From: Elusimicrobiota bacterium
GTDB taxonomy: Bacteria; Elusimicrobiota; Elusimicrobia; UBA1565
Direction: 5' to 3'
NCBI GenBank assembly: GCA_016212885.1
Contig: JACRDO010000067.1
Location: 1-41,456, forward strand
DNA: 41,456 bases
Below are positions 9,227 to 18,978 of this stretch, in pieces (positions within the stretch are counted from its first letter, which is position 1; every line of letters begins with the position of its first letter). The notes below the pieces were generated by a model. The model was not told the origin of the DNA and searched no databases. It was given only the letters and a program-made list of their open reading frames with translations. The translations under genes and the position numbers were made by a program.

Positions 9227-9996
9227 TGCTGAAAGAAACCCGGATCGAGACCAAGAGCGGGCGGGAACTGGCCCTCATGCGCGAGGCTTGCGCCGTGGTC
9301 GTGGAGACTTTGAAAGCGCTGGCCCGGGCGGCCGCTCCGGGCATCAGCACAGCGGAGCTGGACAGGATCGCCGCCTCCGAGATCCGCAGGCGGGGAGCCA
9401 AGCCGGCTTTTCTGGGGTACCGGGGATATCCCGCGACGCTGTGCGCGTCGATCAATGAGGAAGTCATCCACGGCGTCCCGCGCGAGGACCGCCGCCTCAA
9501 GGACGGCGACATCCTCAGCCTGGATCTCGGAGCCTCCGTGGACGGGTATTTCGGCGACGCGGCGATGACCTTGGCCGTCGGGGAGGCCCGCGCGGAGGCC
9601 CGGAAGCTCATGCGGACGGCGAAAGAAGCCCTCGAGAAGGGAGTCGCCTGCGCGCGCGCAGGCAATCGGCTGGGGGACATCAGCGCCGCGATCCAGCTCC
9701 ACGCCGAGGGCTGCGGGTGTTCCGTCGTGAGGGAATTCGTGGGCCACGGCATCGGCCGGGCCCTGCACGAGGATCCCGCGGTGCCGAACTTCGGCAAGCC
9801 GGGCGCCGGGGTCCGGCTTCGGGCCGGGATGACGCTCGCGATCGAGCCGATGGTCAACGCCGGCGGCCCGGGAGTACGCGTCCTGGAGGACGGCTGGACG
9901 GCTGTGACCGCGGACGGCAGCCTCTCGGCGCATTTCGAGCACACGGTGGTCGTGACGGACGGCGACCCGCTGGTTTTGACGGAAGGACTTTTCTGA
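9223..9996 (+). CDS. map: Methionine aminopeptidase type I
   Basis: A 257-residue enzyme that removes the initiator Met from nascent proteins. The five metal ligands of the family are visible as D101, D112, H175, E208 and E239, with the conserved H83 (VIHG). There is no SH3-like or zinc N-terminal extension. Two adjacent ATGs (9223, 9226) both overlap the adk stop; either may be used. Position between adk and infA is standard. Confidence 0.96.
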   Translation: MMLKETRIETKSGRELALMREACAVVVETLKALARAAAPGISTAELDRIAASEIRRRGAKPAFLGYRGYPATLCASINEEVIHGVPREDRRLKDGDILSLDLGASVDGYFGDAAMTLAVGEARAEARKLMRTAKEALEKGVACARAGNRLGDISAAIQLHAEGCGCSVVREFVGHGIGRALHEDPAVPNFGKPGAGVRLRAGMTLAIEPMVNAGGPGVRVLEDGWTAVTADGSLSAHFEHTVVVTDGDPLVLTEGLF

Positions 9997-10009
9997 GGAG
10001 GCGAAATCG

Positions 10010-10228
10010 TTGACCAAAGAAGAAAAGATCGAAGTCGAGGGCAAGATCCTCGAGTCATTGCCGAACGCGATGTTCCGGGTCCAGATCCCCGGCGAACGGG
10101 TGATCCTGGCGCATATCTCCGGCAAGATGCGGGTGCACTACATCAAGATCCTGCCGGGCGACACGGTGAAGGTGGAGCTTTCACCCTACGACTTGACGAG
10201 GGGCCGGATCATCTATCGGGAGCGCTGA
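10010..10228 (+). CDS. infA: Translation initiation factor IF-1 (TTG start)
   Basis: A 72-residue S1-like OB-fold protein ([45 protein letters not shown]), exactly the family length. It occupies the 30S A site during initiation. No ATG is available at the conserved N-terminus: the codon is TTG at 10010, with a good GAGGAGGC site at 9995-10002. A weak start on infA may tune its expression. Confidence 0.96.
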   Translation: MTKEEKIEVEGKILESLPNAMFRVQIPGERVILAHISGKMRVHYIKILPGDTVKVELSPYDLTRGRIIYRER

Positions 10229-10230
10229 TC

Positions 10231-10344
10231 ATGAAAGTTCGAGCGAGCGTCAAGCCGATCTGCAAGAAATGCCGGATCATCCGCCGCGGCAGGGTCCTCA
10301 GGGTCATCTGCAAGAACCGGCGGCACAAACAGAGACAGGGGTGA
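10231..10344 (+). CDS. rpmJ: 50S ribosomal protein L36, zinc-binding form
   Basis: A 37-residue protein starting [14 protein letters not shown]. The zinc ligands C11, C14, C27 and H32 are all present, so this is the C+ type. It starts 2 nt after the infA stop and ends 4 nt before rpsM. It is easily missed because of its small size, but the sequence is unmistakable. Confidence 0.95.
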   Translation: MKVRASVKPICKKCRIIRRGRVLRVICKNRRHKQRQG

Positions 10345-10348
10345 ATCT

Positions 10349-10741
10349 ATGGCGCGTGTAGCGGGAGTGGATCTGCCGAAAGACAAGAGGATCGACATCG
10401 CCCTGGGCTATATCTTCGGAGTCGGCCGCGCGACGGCGAGGGAGATCCTCGCGAAGCTGGCGGGGGACATCGCGCCGGCGACCCGGGTCAAGGATATGAC
10501 CGAGGGCCAGGTGGGCATGCTCAACTCGCTGATCGCCAAGGAGTACAAGGTCGAGGGCGAGCTGCGCCGCGAGGTCCAGCAGAACATCCATCGCTATCAG
10601 GAGATCGGCTGCTATCGCGGGCAGCGCCATCGGCGCAACCTGCCGGTGCGCGGGCAGAGGACGCGGACGAACGCGCGCAGCCGCCGCGGACGCCGGAAGA
10701 CCGTCGGCGCCGGCCGGACGGCCGAGGCGAAGGCAGCTTAA
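10349..10741 (+). CDS. rpsM: 30S ribosomal protein S13
   Basis: A 130-residue protein with [26 protein letters not shown] (helix-two-turn-helix), [21 protein letters not shown], and a basic C-terminal tail reaching the P-site tRNA. S13 forms bridges B1a/B1b. It is the first large gene of the alpha-operon part. Confidence 0.97.
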   Translation: MARVAGVDLPKDKRIDIALGYIFGVGRATAREILAKLAGDIAPATRVKDMTEGQVGMLNSLIAKEYKVEGELRREVQQNIHRYQEIGCYRGQRHRRNLPVRGQRTRTNARSRRGRRKTVGAGRTAEAKAA

Positions 10742-10759
10742 TCCTTTTCGGAGGGAATC

Positions 10760-11263
10760 ATGGCGGAAAACAATCCGTCGCAGATGCCGCAGGTTGAGCC
10801 TCCAAAGCCCGCGGAAGCGGGTCCGGGCAAGCCTCAAGCCGAGGCTCCAAAGGCCGAAGGCGCCCAGGGGGCGCCGAAGGCGGCGGCGCCGCGCGGCGGC
10901 AAGCGGAGCTGGAAGATGGTGACCTTCGCGAAGGTCTTCATCCAGTCCTCGTTCAACAACACGATCGTGACGATCACCGACGACCGCGGCGCCGTGCTCT
11001 GCTGGGCGTCCGCGGGGTCAACGGGATTTAAGGGCACCAAGAAAGGCACGCCGTTCGCGGCCCAGATGACCGCGGCCAAAGCGGCCAAGCGCGCCATCGA
11101 ACTCGGCGTCAAGCAGGTCGCCGTGTTCGTCAGAGGCCCCGGGCCCGGCCGGGAGACGGCCATCCGCGCGCTGCATGCGGCGGGGCTTCAGGTCCTGTCG
11201 CTCAAGGACGTCTCGCCCATCCCGCATAACGGCTGCCGGGCGCCGAAACCCAGGAGGGTGTGA
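10760..11263 (+). CDS. rpsK: 30S ribosomal protein S11 with low-complexity N-terminal extension
   Basis: A 167-residue protein. The S11 core starts near residue 50 and is clear ([64 protein letters not shown]). The first 48 or so residues are Pro/Ala/Lys/Glu-rich with no family motif. GGAGGG upstream of the ATG at 10760 supports the long start. S11 lies on the 30S platform near the mRNA exit site. Confidence 0.94.
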   Translation: MAENNPSQMPQVEPPKPAEAGPGKPQAEAPKAEGAQGAPKAAAPRGGKRSWKMVTFAKVFIQSSFNNTIVTITDDRGAVLCWASAGSTGFKGTKKGTPFAAQMTAAKAAKRAIELGVKQVAVFVRGPGPGRETAIRALHAAGLQVLSLKDVSPIPHNGCRAPKPRRV

Positions 11264-11265
11264 CC

Positions 11266-11892
11266 ATGGCGCGCTATCACGGTCCGGTCTGCCGTCTCTG
11301 CCGTAGAGAGCAGATGAAGCTTTTCTTGAAAGGCGAGAAATGCTACACCAAGTGCGTGCTGGAGAGGAGGCCGACGCCGCCCGGCATGGCGAAGCCGCAG
11401 CGAGGGAAGCCGTCGGAATACGCGATCCGGCTGCGGGAGAAGCAGAGGCTCAAGCGCATGATCGCCATGACGGAGGGCCCGTTCAAGATCCGGATGGAGA
11501 AGGCCTCTAAGAGCCCCGGGATGACCGGGACGGTGTTCCTCAAGCGCCTGGAGCTGCGCCTGGACAACATCGTCCGCAGGCTGGGCTTCGCGACGGGCAT
11601 CAATGCGGCCCGCCATCTGGTGCTGCATGGGCACGTCCGCGTCAACGGGAAGCCGGTCAATGTTTCCTCGGTGGAGCTGAAGGTCGGCGACGTCGTTGAG
11701 CTGGATCCGAAGATGAAGGAGAACGTCGGCGTCAAGCTCGCGCTCGAGCACATCTCCCGCAAGGGCCAGCGCCCGTCGTTCGTGGAATTCAACGAGGCGG
11801 ACATCTCGGGAAAGATCGTCCGGGAGCCGGCGCGGGAGGAGTCCTCGTTCGCAGTCAACGACCAGCTGATCATCGAGTATTATTCAAGATAG
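11266..11892 (+). CDS. rpsD: 30S ribosomal protein S4, zinc-binding form
   Basis: A 208-residue protein starting MARYHGPVCRLCRRE. Four cysteines (C9, C12, C26, C30) make the zinc knuckle of the C+ type; the spacing between the last two is one residue shorter than in the Thermus protein as I recall it. The S4 RNA-binding domain (LELRLDNIVRRLGFA...HGHVRVNGK) follows. The ATG at 11266 has AGGAGGG at 11252-11258; an in-frame GTG at 11260 is less likely. S4 nucleates 30S assembly. Confidence 0.95.
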   Translation: MARYHGPVCRLCRREQMKLFLKGEKCYTKCVLERRPTPPGMAKPQRGKPSEYAIRLREKQRLKRMIAMTEGPFKIRMEKASKSPGMTGTVFLKRLELRLDNIVRRLGFATGINAARHLVLHGHVRVNGKPVNVSSVELKVGDVVELDPKMKENVGVKLALEHISRKGQRPSFVEFNEADISGKIVREPAREESSFAVNDQLIIEYYSR

Positions 11893-11915
11893 TCGATAAT
11901 AATAAAGGTGGTAAC

Positions 11916-12917
11916 ATGGTCTATAAAGAACTGATCCTGCCGCAGAAGCTGACCGTCGATGAGAAGACGATAACGGACAGCTATTCGAAATTCATCGCCG
12001 AGCCGTATGAGCGCGGCTACGGCCACACGATCGGGAACTCGCTCAGGCGCGTTCTGCTCTCCAGCCTCGAGGGCGCGGCCGTCACGGCCGTGCGCTTCGA
12101 GGGCGCCCGGCACGAGTACCAGGCCCTTGCGGGCATCCGGGAGGATGTCATCCACATCCTGCTCAACCTCAAGAAGCTGCGGGTGAAGCTCTTCTCGAAC
12201 GGTCCCGAGATCGTGTACCTGAGCGCGAAGAAGGAAGGGCCCGTTGCGGCCAAGATGGTCCAAGAGAACCAGAACGTCGAAGTGGTGAACAAGGACATGG
12301 TGCTCGCCCACGTGGAGCCGGGCGGCAGGCTCGACATGGAGATCGAGATATCCAAAGGACGCGGCTACGTGCCGGCCGAGGAGATCCAGGCCCAAGCGAG
12401 CTGGCCGGCGGGGTTCCTGCCCGTGGACGCCCTTTTCTCCCCGGTCGTGAAGGTCCATTACGACGTCGAGAATGCGCGCGTGGGGCAGGTCACGGACTAC
12501 GACCGCCTGATCCTGGAGGTTTGGACGGACGGCTCTCTGACGCCCCTGGATGCGCTGATACGGTCCTCGAAGCTGCTGCGCGAATCCTTGAAGATATTCA
12601 TCCCCGAGGAGGACATCGGCGAGCAGGCGCAGGGGCGCGGGTATGAGCACGGCGAGGGCGCCGAGGGCGAAACGGGTGGCGACGGGGCCTCGCTGGGGAC
12701 GCAGCAGACCGAGATCCTTGAGCAATCGGTCGACATCATCGAGCTTTCCAGCCGGGCTTCCAACTGCCTGAAGGTCGCCAGGATCCGCACCATTCGCGAG
12801 CTGGTGGCCCGGCGCGAGGAGGAGCTCTTGGCGGTGAAGAACTTCGGCCAGAAATCGCTCGACGAGATCAAGGACAGGCTCAAGGACATGGGCCTCTCGC
12901 TCGGGATGCAGGTCTGA
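11916..12917 (+). CDS. rpoA: RNA polymerase alpha subunit
   Basis: A 333-residue protein. The N-terminal dimerisation domain (GYGHTIGNSLRRVLLSSLEGAA; EFAGIREDV-like AGIREDVIHILLNLK) spans about residues 1-235. An acidic Gly-rich linker follows at about 240-262. The C-terminal domain (SRASNCLKVARIRTIRELV; KNFGQKSLDEIKDRL), which contacts UP elements and activators, ends the protein. AAAGGTGG precedes the ATG. Genes rpsD-rpoA-rplQ are in standard order. Confidence 0.97.
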   Translation: MVYKELILPQKLTVDEKTITDSYSKFIAEPYERGYGHTIGNSLRRVLLSSLEGAAVTAVRFEGARHEYQALAGIREDVIHILLNLKKLRVKLFSNGPEIVYLSAKKEGPVAAKMVQENQNVEVVNKDMVLAHVEPGGRLDMEIEISKGRGYVPAEEIQAQASWPAGFLPVDALFSPVVKVHYDVENARVGQVTDYDRLILEVWTDGSLTPLDALIRSSKLLRESLKIFIPEEDIGEQAQGRGYEHGEGAEGETGGDGASLGTQQTEILEQSVDIIELSSRASNCLKVARIRTIRELVARREEELLAVKNFGQKSLDEIKDRLKDMGLSLGMQV

Positions 12918-12921
12918 TGCC

Positions 12922-13266
12922 ATGATCAAGACACTCGGGGGGCGCCGTCTCGGCAGGACGGGGGAGCACCGCAGGGCCCTGCTCCGGAACCTCGCGACGA
13001 GCCTGATCCTGCATGAACGCGTGGCGACGACCGTGGCCAAAGCCAAGGAGCTGCGGCCCTTTGCGGAGAGGATGATCACGCAGGCCAAGCGCGGGCTGCA
13101 TCGGGAGGTGCGCAAGAAGCTCCAGGACAAGGCCGCCTACAAGAAGCTCTTCGATGTCCTGGCCCCGCGCTATCAGAACCGGCCCGGCGGCTACACGCAG
13201 ATCTTCCGCGTGCAGCGCCGAAGCGGCGACAGCGCTCCCAGGGGGCTGATCCGCCTGATCACCTAA
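12922..13266 (+). CDS. rplQ: 50S ribosomal protein L17
   Basis: A 114-residue protein with the L17 pattern ([38 protein letters not shown] near the N-terminus, [13 protein letters not shown] later). It sits around the tunnel exit. It is normally the last gene of the alpha operon, but here mreB follows only 13 nt downstream on the same strand with no terminator. Confidence 0.96.
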   Translation: MIKTLGGRRLGRTGEHRRALLRNLATSLILHERVATTVAKAKELRPFAERMITQAKRGLHREVRKKLQDKAAYKKLFDVLAPRYQNRPGGYTQIFRVQRRSGDSAPRGLIRLIT

Positions 13267-13279
13267 AAGAGAAACAACG

Positions 13280-14329
13280 ATGTTCGACTACCTTTTCAGC
13301 CTCTTCTCAAACGACATGGGGATCGACCTCGGGACGGCGAACACGCTCGTCTACGTGAAGAACCACGGCATCGTCCTGAGAGAGCCCTCCGTCGTGGCGA
13401 TCGACCGCGAATCCCGGAGGGTGCTCTCGATCGGCGCCGAGGCGAAAAGGATGCTGGGACGGACCCCGGCCTCCATCGTGGCGGTGAGGCCGCTTAAGAA
13501 CGGGGTCATCGCGGACTTCGAGGTGACCCAGGAGATGATCAAGTACTTCATCCGCCGGGTCCACAATCGCAGAAGCCTTCTGCATCCGCGCATCGTCATC
13601 GGCATCCCCTCCGGGATCACTGAAGTGGAGCGGCGCGCGGTGCAGGAGTCGGCGCTGCAGGCCGGGGCGCGGGAGGTCTTTTTGATCGAGCAGCCGATGG
13701 CCTCGGCGATCGGCGCCGACCTCCCGATCTCGGAGCCGCGGGCGAACATGATCGTCGACGTGGGCGGCGGGACGACCCAGGCCGCGGTCATCTCGCTGGG
13801 GGGGCTCGTCGTCTCCAGGTCCATCGATATCGCAGGCAACGAGATGGACGATGCGATACTGCAGCACTTCAGGCGGAAGTACAACCTGCTGATCGGCGAG
13901 ACCACGGCGGAGGACGTGAAGATCCAGATTGGCTCCGTCTTTCCCCTCAAAGAGGAGAAGACGATGGAAGTGAAGGGCCGGGATCAGGCCACCGGCCTGC
14001 CGAAGACGGTCCTGATCACCTCGGAGGAAGTGCGCCAAGCGCTCATGGAGCCGGTGCAGATGATCCTCGACGTGATCAAGTCGACCTTGGAGGAGACTCC
14101 GGCGGAGTTGGCCGCGGATTTGGTGGATCGTGGGATGGTGCTGGCTGGAGGGGGCACGCTGCTTAGGGGTCTTCCGGACCTCATCCGGCAGGAGACGGAG
14201 CTGCCGGTGCATCGGGCCGCCGACCCGCTCAGCTGCGTGGCTATAGGGACCGGAAAGTTCCTGGAAGTCCTGGACAGTCTGGGAACCCGGAAGTCTGACT
14301 TCATCACATCCTTTAGGCCCGCTCTCTAA
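13280..14329 (+). CDS. mreB: Rod-shape actin homologue MreB
   Basis: A 349-residue actin-fold ATPase that organises the lateral-wall elongasome on the inner membrane. The phosphate-1 loop [15 protein letters not shown], phosphate-2 [19 protein letters not shown] and the adenosine motif [13 protein letters not shown] are all present. The length is typical. It starts 13 nt after rplQ and begins a canonical mreBCD-PBP2-rodA series, so it is probably co-transcribed with the alpha operon. Confidence 0.97.
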   Translation: MFDYLFSLFSNDMGIDLGTANTLVYVKNHGIVLREPSVVAIDRESRRVLSIGAEAKRMLGRTPASIVAVRPLKNGVIADFEVTQEMIKYFIRRVHNRRSLLHPRIVIGIPSGITEVERRAVQESALQAGAREVFLIEQPMASAIGADLPISEPRANMIVDVGGGTTQAAVISLGGLVVSRSIDIAGNEMDDAILQHFRRKYNLLIGETTAEDVKIQIGSVFPLKEEKTMEVKGRDQATGLPKTVLITSEEVRQALMEPVQMILDVIKSTLEETPAELAADLVDRGMVLAGGGTLLRGLPDLIRQETELPVHRAADPLSCVAIGTGKFLEVLDSLGTRKSDFITSFRPAL

Positions 14330-14373
14330 CGATTCCGTCCGTTCTCCGCGGCCGCGGCCCCAGCACTAGAACG

Positions 14374-15207
14374 ATGAACCGTGAGAAGCGCGTCGCGAAC
14401 TACTTCCTCCTCGTATTCAGCGGCATCTCGATCATCCTGCTGAGCTTGCCGCTGACGGGCAAGGTGCGGGCTTTCCGGGCGTACGCGGCCTACCTCTATG
14501 ACCCGCTGCCGTACTATGGGAGCCAAGGGCTGCTCAAGCTGCGCGGCCTGCCCTCCGAAGTAGTGCGGGTGCTCACCGCGGACATGCGCAACCGCAGGCT
14601 GGAGGAGGATCTGAGGCAGACGGTCCTGCTGCGCACGGAGGTTGAGAGCCTGCGGCGGGAGAACGAGCGCCTGGCCGCGGCCCTCTCCCTCTCGACAGCG
14701 GCTCCCGCGGAGTTGCGCTGGGCGCGCGTCATCGAGCGCGACCCCCATAACTGGCACCGCTCCCTGATCATCGACGCCGGAGAGGAAGCGGGCGTCATGG
14801 TCAGCATGCCGGTGCTCGCGCCGCACGCAGGCAGGCTCGGCGTCGTCGGGCAGATCACGGAGGTCAGCCCGCATACGGCGAAGGTTCTGCTGCTGACCGA
14901 CGAGCTTTCGGCCGTCGCGGCCTATCTGACCGGGAGCAAGTGGGAAGGGCTGGCCCAAGGGCAGGGCTCTTACGGCCTGAAGCTGAATTATCTTCCCGTG
15001 GATGCCCAGGTCCGCATCGGCGATGAGGTCGCGACGTCGCCGACCAGCGCGACGTTCCCGCCGGACGCGCTCATCGGCACCGTGTCCAGGGTCTTCGAAA
15101 GGGACCCGTTCCTCGCGTTCCAGACGGTCGAGGTCGCAGCGGCCGTGCATCCCGGCCGGCTCAAAGAGGTCATGATTCTGCATCGAAAACGGAAGGGGGC
15201 TCCGTGA
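14374..15207 (+). CDS. mreC: Rod-shape-determining protein MreC
   Basis: A 277-residue membrane-anchored periplasmic protein. A single transmembrane segment at about residues 10-28 is followed by a coiled coil at about 65-108 (NRRLEEDLRQTVLLRTEVESL...) and a beta-rich domain (GRLGVVGQITEVSPHTAKVLLLTD; DEVATSP). MreC links MreB/RodZ inside to PBP2 outside. The ATG at 14374 has no strong Shine-Dalgarno, and a 44-nt spacer containing a GC palindrome separates it from mreB. Confidence 0.94.
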   Translation: MNREKRVANYFLLVFSGISIILLSLPLTGKVRAFRAYAAYLYDPLPYYGSQGLLKLRGLPSEVVRVLTADMRNRRLEEDLRQTVLLRTEVESLRRENERLAAALSLSTAAPAELRWARVIERDPHNWHRSLIIDAGEEAGVMVSMPVLAPHAGRLGVVGQITEVSPHTAKVLLLTDELSAVAAYLTGSKWEGLAQGQGSYGLKLNYLPVDAQVRIGDEVATSPTSATFPPDALIGTVSRVFERDPFLAFQTVEVAAAVHPGRLKEVMILHRKRKGAP

Positions 15208-15674
15208 ATGCGGTCAAAGCGCTGGGGATTTTCATTCTCGGCATGGCCGTGGAATGGCTTTGGTCCGCCTGCTTCCCGGTCTTCGGGCTCTCGCCGTGCG
15301 TGCTGCTGATCCTGACGATCGCGATGGCGTCCTGCGCCGGGCCCTTGATCGGGCAGTGCTATGGGTTCTTTTGGGGCCTGTTTCTGGACGTGCTGAGCGC
15401 GCATGCATTCGGCGCCGGGGCCCTGGCCCTGACCCTGGTGGGCTACTTCGTCGGCATCCTCAGGCGGCAGATGGACGTCTCAAGCCCGACGTCCCAGATC
15501 ATGGTGGTGGCCGTGGTTTCCATCGCCGCCGCGCTTTTCGTGGGGCTGGCGGGACTCGTCTTCGAGCGGCACTTCCTCTGGGCAGGCTGGGGGGCCTTCA
15601 TCGGCGGAATCCTCTATAACTGCCTCGTCGCGCCCGCGATTTTCGCCTTGGTCCGGAAGACTCTGGAGCGCTGA
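15204..15674 (+). CDS. mreD: Rod-shape-determining protein MreD
   Basis: A 156-residue integral membrane protein with about five hydrophobic segments. It has the MreD hallmark of an N-terminal helix followed by a small-residue/Gly helix region (GFFWGLFLDVLSAHAFGAGAL). It overlaps mreC by 4 nt (start codon GTG) and the PBP2 gene by 1 nt. Position makes the identification secure despite the weak sequence conservation of this family. Confidence 0.9.
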   Translation: MNAVKALGIFILGMAVEWLWSACFPVFGLSPCVLLILTIAMASCAGPLIGQCYGFFWGLFLDVLSAHAFGAGALALTLVGYFVGILRRQMDVSSPTSQIMVVAVVSIAAALFVGLAGLVFERHFLWAGWGAFIGGILYNCLVAPAIFALVRKTLER

Positions 15675-17632
15675 TGCGACAGGACGCGGCCGCCTACGAC
15701 CGGCTCCAGATCCTATGGGTCGCCTTTTACTGCGTCGTGGGCCTGCTCGGCGTGCGGCTGCTCCAGCTCCAGGTGCTGCGGAACGTCTCCTACGTGCGGC
15801 AGGCCGAGCGCAACCGGACCCAGATCATCTACCAGACCGCTCCGCGCGGGAGGATCTACGACCGCAAGGGCGAGATCGTCGCCACGAGCCGTCCGACGTT
15901 CTCCCTCATCTACATGCCCGGCAAACAGCAGGGGCGCGGGGACTTGGCCGGCTTGGCCGAAGACCTCTCCTCCGAGCTGGGGCTGAAGAAAGAGACCTTG
16001 CTTAATTCGCTCAATGACGCCTTAAACGAGCAGGCCGCCGTCCACCTGGCGGAGAACCTGCCGCTCAAGACGATGTTCAAGCTCGCCGAGATCAAGACGG
16101 TCTATCCCGGCGTGGACCTTGTGGTCGAAGCGCAGCGCCATTATCCTCGAGGGGCGTTCGCAAGCCACTTGCTCGGGTACTTGGGGAAGCTCGATCACGA
16201 GGGCTGGAAGGCGCTCAGGCTCAGCGGCTACCGGCTGGACTCGCGCGTCGGGCGCTCGGGGGTCGAGAAGATCTTCGAGAGGGAGCTGAAGGGGAGAGAT
16301 GGGGAGATCCGCATGGAGGTGGACGCGCAGGGCCGGCTCAAGCGATTCCTCGGCAGGGAGGACTGGCGGCCCGGAGGCAACGTGCATCTGACCCTCGATG
16401 CGGGCATCCAGGCCGCGGCCGAGGAGGCGCTGAAGAGCTCCCCCTCGAAGAGGGGGGCCGCGGTCGTTGTGGATCCGCGCAACGGGGAGCTGCTTGCCTT
16501 CGCTTCGGTCCCGGATTTCGATCCGAACATCTTCCTTCTGCCGGCGCGCGACCCGTCGAAAGCCGCAGCGGTGAGAATCCCGGAGTTCAATCTGGGCATC
16601 TCCGGCACGTACGCGCCGGGATCCACGTTCAAGATCATCACGAGCGCGGCGATGCTGAATGGGAGACGGGTGAGCGCGGATGCCCGGGTCTACTGCTCGG
16701 GGACGTTCCACGTCGGCAACAGGATGTTCAAATGCTGGCAGAAGAAAGGGCATGGGTACCAAGACTGGCTCAACGGGATCGCCAATTCCTGCGACGTGTA
16801 TTTCTATCAAATAGGACTGAGGGCCGGGGGCGAAGCCATCGAGCGCTACGAAAAGATGTTCCGATTGGGAGAGGAAACCAAGATCGGGCTCTTCGGGGAG
16901 AAGCCGGGCAAGCGCTTCGGGCCGGAGGAGAGGCGGCGGCGCGGCAAGGACTGGTACGACGGGGACACGGCCAACCTGGCTATCGGCCAAGGGGAGCTGC
17001 TCGTGACCCCCATCCAGATGGCCGGGGTGATCATGGCGGTCGCCAATCGGGGCACGATCTGGCGTCCGCAGTTCGTGCGGAGGATCGAATACAGCGACGG
17101 CCGAGGCGCCTACGAGCCGAAGCCTGAAGTCATGGGACGCGTCGATCTCCGGCCCGAGGTCTGGGATTTGCTTCAGAAAGGGCTTGAGCGGGTCGTCGAA
17201 GCGGGCACGGGGGGGGCTGTCCGCATCCCGGGCCTCATGGTGGCGGGGAAGACCGGGACGGCCCAGAACCCGCATGGAGCGGACCACGGCTGGTTCGTCT
17301 CCTACGCCGGACGGCCGGGAGAGCCGCCCGCGCTGGCGGCGGCCGTCCTGGTGCAGCACGGGGGTCATGGGGGTTCGGCGGCCGGGCCCGTGGCGCGGAG
17401 GATCATCGAATCGGCGTTCTGGCTCAAGCCGAGCGCGCCGGCTGGAGGGACGGCGGCCGAGCCGATCGAGCGCCGGCTCGTCGAGGAAGGCGGCGCCGGC
17501 GCCGCGGAGCCCGGCGAAGTGGGCGGGCCTCGCAAGGCGCGGGCCCTCGCGAAGACGAAGCCGGCATCGACGCAGCCGAGACCGGCCCGCCCGGCGCAGC
17601 GGCCTGCGCCGTCTGTGGAGATCAGCGAATAG
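15674..17632 (+). CDS. mrdA: Penicillin-binding protein 2, elongation transpeptidase
   Basis: A 652-residue class B PBP that crosslinks peptidoglycan during elongation with RodA. An N-terminal membrane helix (about residues 13-32) is followed by the pedestal region with RGRIYDRKGEIVATS and then the transpeptidase domain. The catalytic motifs are S317-TFK320, S372-CD and K526-TG. The last 75 or so residues are Ala/Pro/Lys/Arg-rich low complexity and extend beyond the usual end. It abuts mreD (TGATG) and rodA. Confidence 0.96.
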   Translation: MRQDAAAYDRLQILWVAFYCVVGLLGVRLLQLQVLRNVSYVRQAERNRTQIIYQTAPRGRIYDRKGEIVATSRPTFSLIYMPGKQQGRGDLAGLAEDLSSELGLKKETLLNSLNDALNEQAAVHLAENLPLKTMFKLAEIKTVYPGVDLVVEAQRHYPRGAFASHLLGYLGKLDHEGWKALRLSGYRLDSRVGRSGVEKIFERELKGRDGEIRMEVDAQGRLKRFLGREDWRPGGNVHLTLDAGIQAAAEEALKSSPSKRGAAVVVDPRNGELLAFASVPDFDPNIFLLPARDPSKAAAVRIPEFNLGISGTYAPGSTFKIITSAAMLNGRRVSADARVYCSGTFHVGNRMFKCWQKKGHGYQDWLNGIANSCDVYFYQIGLRAGGEAIERYEKMFRLGEETKIGLFGEKPGKRFGPEERRRRGKDWYDGDTANLAIGQGELLVTPIQMAGVIMAVANRGTIWRPQFVRRIEYSDGRGAYEPKPEVMGRVDLRPEVWDLLQKGLERVVEAGTGGAVRIPGLMVAGKTGTAQNPHGADHGWFVSYAGRPGEPPALAAAVLVQHGGHGGSAAGPVARRIIESAFWLKPSAPAGGTAAEPIERRLVEEGGAGAAEPGEVGGPRKARALAKTKPASTQPRPARPAQRPAPSVEISE

Positions 17633-17634
17633 CC

Positions 17635-18978
17635 ATGCTGTTTTCAAGACAGGACCCGGCCATGCGCGGCAGAGTCGACTGGATCCTCGCCGGGGCGGCG
17701 GCCGGCCTCGTCGCGATCGGCGCTCTCGGGATCCTTTCGGCTGCGTCGCCGCTGCCGCAGTACGCTACGATCGTGCAGAAGCATTTGGCGGCCATCGGGC
17801 TTGGCACGGCGCTTTTCCTGTTCGGCCTCGGCTTCAACTACCAGATTTACCAGGACCAATCGAAGGCGGTCTATGCCTTCACCATCGCGATAATGGTGGC
17901 CGTGCTGGTCGTCGGGACCCACGTCCGAGGCCAGAGGGCCTGGTTCCGGCTGCCCTTCTTCATGTTCCAGCCCTCCGAACTCGCGCGCCTTCTGACGGTC
18001 CTCGTCGTCGCCAACTTCCTCGATCGGCGCGCGAAGAAGAGCCAGGATGTTTTGACGGTCATGGGAGCCTTCGCCATCGTCGCGCCGGTCATGGTCATGA
18101 TCCTCAAGGAGCCCGACTTCTCTTCCACGCTGACCTTCTTCCCGATCCTGATCGTTATGCTCTTCTGCGCCGGGGCGAACCTTGCGCAGCTGGCCGCGAT
18201 GGCAGCCTATGGGATGCTGACCCTGGGCCTGCCGCTCCTTTGGACCCTGCTCTCGACCAATCCCGGCTGGCAGGACGCCGTTCCCGCAGGAGCCCTCATC
18301 CTACATCTGGCGGAGTTCCGCTGGCCGCTGTTCATCGCGCTGGCGGGCATCGTCTTGGCGGCCTATTTGGCCTGGAGGCTGTGCCTCATGGCGCGCACCC
18401 AGCTGCCGGGCATTGTCTTCGCCGTGGCCGCCTGCGTCGTCGTTGGAGGCCTTTGCTCGGCGGTCCTCGTCAACCGCCAGCTCAAGGGGTATCAGCGCAA
18501 CCGCTTCGTCTCGTTCATAGCGCCGGAGGCGGACCCGCGGGGCGCCGGCTACAACGTGCAGCAGGCCCAGATTGCGATCGGGTCGGGAGGGCTCTGGGGC
18601 AAAGGCGTCTTCTCCGGGACTCAGTCGCGGCTGGGGTTCCTGCCGGAGCGCCATACCGACTTCATCTTTGCCGTCATAGGCGAAGAGATGGGGTTCCTGG
18701 GCGGGATGGCGGTATTGGCGCTGTACCTGATGCTCATCTGGCGGATCGTTAACGCCGCGCGCGTGGCCCGCGACAACTACGGGTACCTGGTCTGCTGCGG
18801 CCTGGCGGCCTATTACGGCTTCTCGCTGTTCGTCAACGTCGGGATGTGCCTGGGGATCGTTCCCGTCGCCGGGATCCCGCTGCCCTTCCTCTCCTACGGG
18901 GGCTCCAACCTGACGACGACGCTCTTCGCGATCGGGATCGCCGAGAACATCTATGCGAGGCGCTATGCGCTTCTCTGA
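17635..18978 (+). CDS. rodA: Peptidoglycan glycosyltransferase RodA (SEDS family)
   Basis: A 447-residue, roughly ten-helix SEDS protein that polymerises lipid II with PBP2. The family stretches QPSELARL, GYQRNRFVSFIAPE.DPRGAGYN, AIGSGGLWGKG and LPERHTDFIFAVIGEE are present; the Asp of HTDF is the residue required for polymerisation in the family. PLPFLSYGGSNL precedes the last helices. It is longer than many RodA (about 370-380) because of extra sequence in the middle. The start at 17635 is 2 nt after the PBP2 stop; an ATG at 17662 is an alternative. Confidence 0.95.
   Translation: MLFSRQDPAMRGRVDWILAGAAAGLVAIGALGILSAASPLPQYATIVQKHLAAIGLGTALFLFGLGFNYQIYQDQSKAVYAFTIAIMVAVLVVGTHVRGQRAWFRLPFFMFQPSELARLLTVLVVANFLDRRAKKSQDVLTVMGAFAIVAPVMVMILKEPDFSSTLTFFPILIVMLFCAGANLAQLAAMAAYGMLTLGLPLLWTLLSTNPGWQDAVPAGALILHLAEFRWPLFIALAGIVLAAYLAWRLCLMARTQLPGIVFAVAACVVVGGLCSAVLVNRQLKGYQRNRFVSFIAPEADPRGAGYNVQQAQIAIGSGGLWGKGVFSGTQSRLGFLPERHTDFIFAVIGEEMGFLGGMAVLALYLMLIWRIVNAARVARDNYGYLVCCGLAAYYGFSLFVNVGMCLGIVPVAGIPLPFLSYGGSNLTTTLFAIGIAENIYARRYALL

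Noticed and set aside
14346-14357. Perfect palindrome CCGCGGCCGCGG between mreB and mreC
   Set aside because: There is no T-run after it, and short GC palindromes are expected in such DNA; it is not supported as a terminator or operator.
18953-18967. Earlier start for the DUF2344 gene at 18953
   Set aside because: It adds only four residues and the family begins at the second ATG; it cannot be excluded but is less likely.
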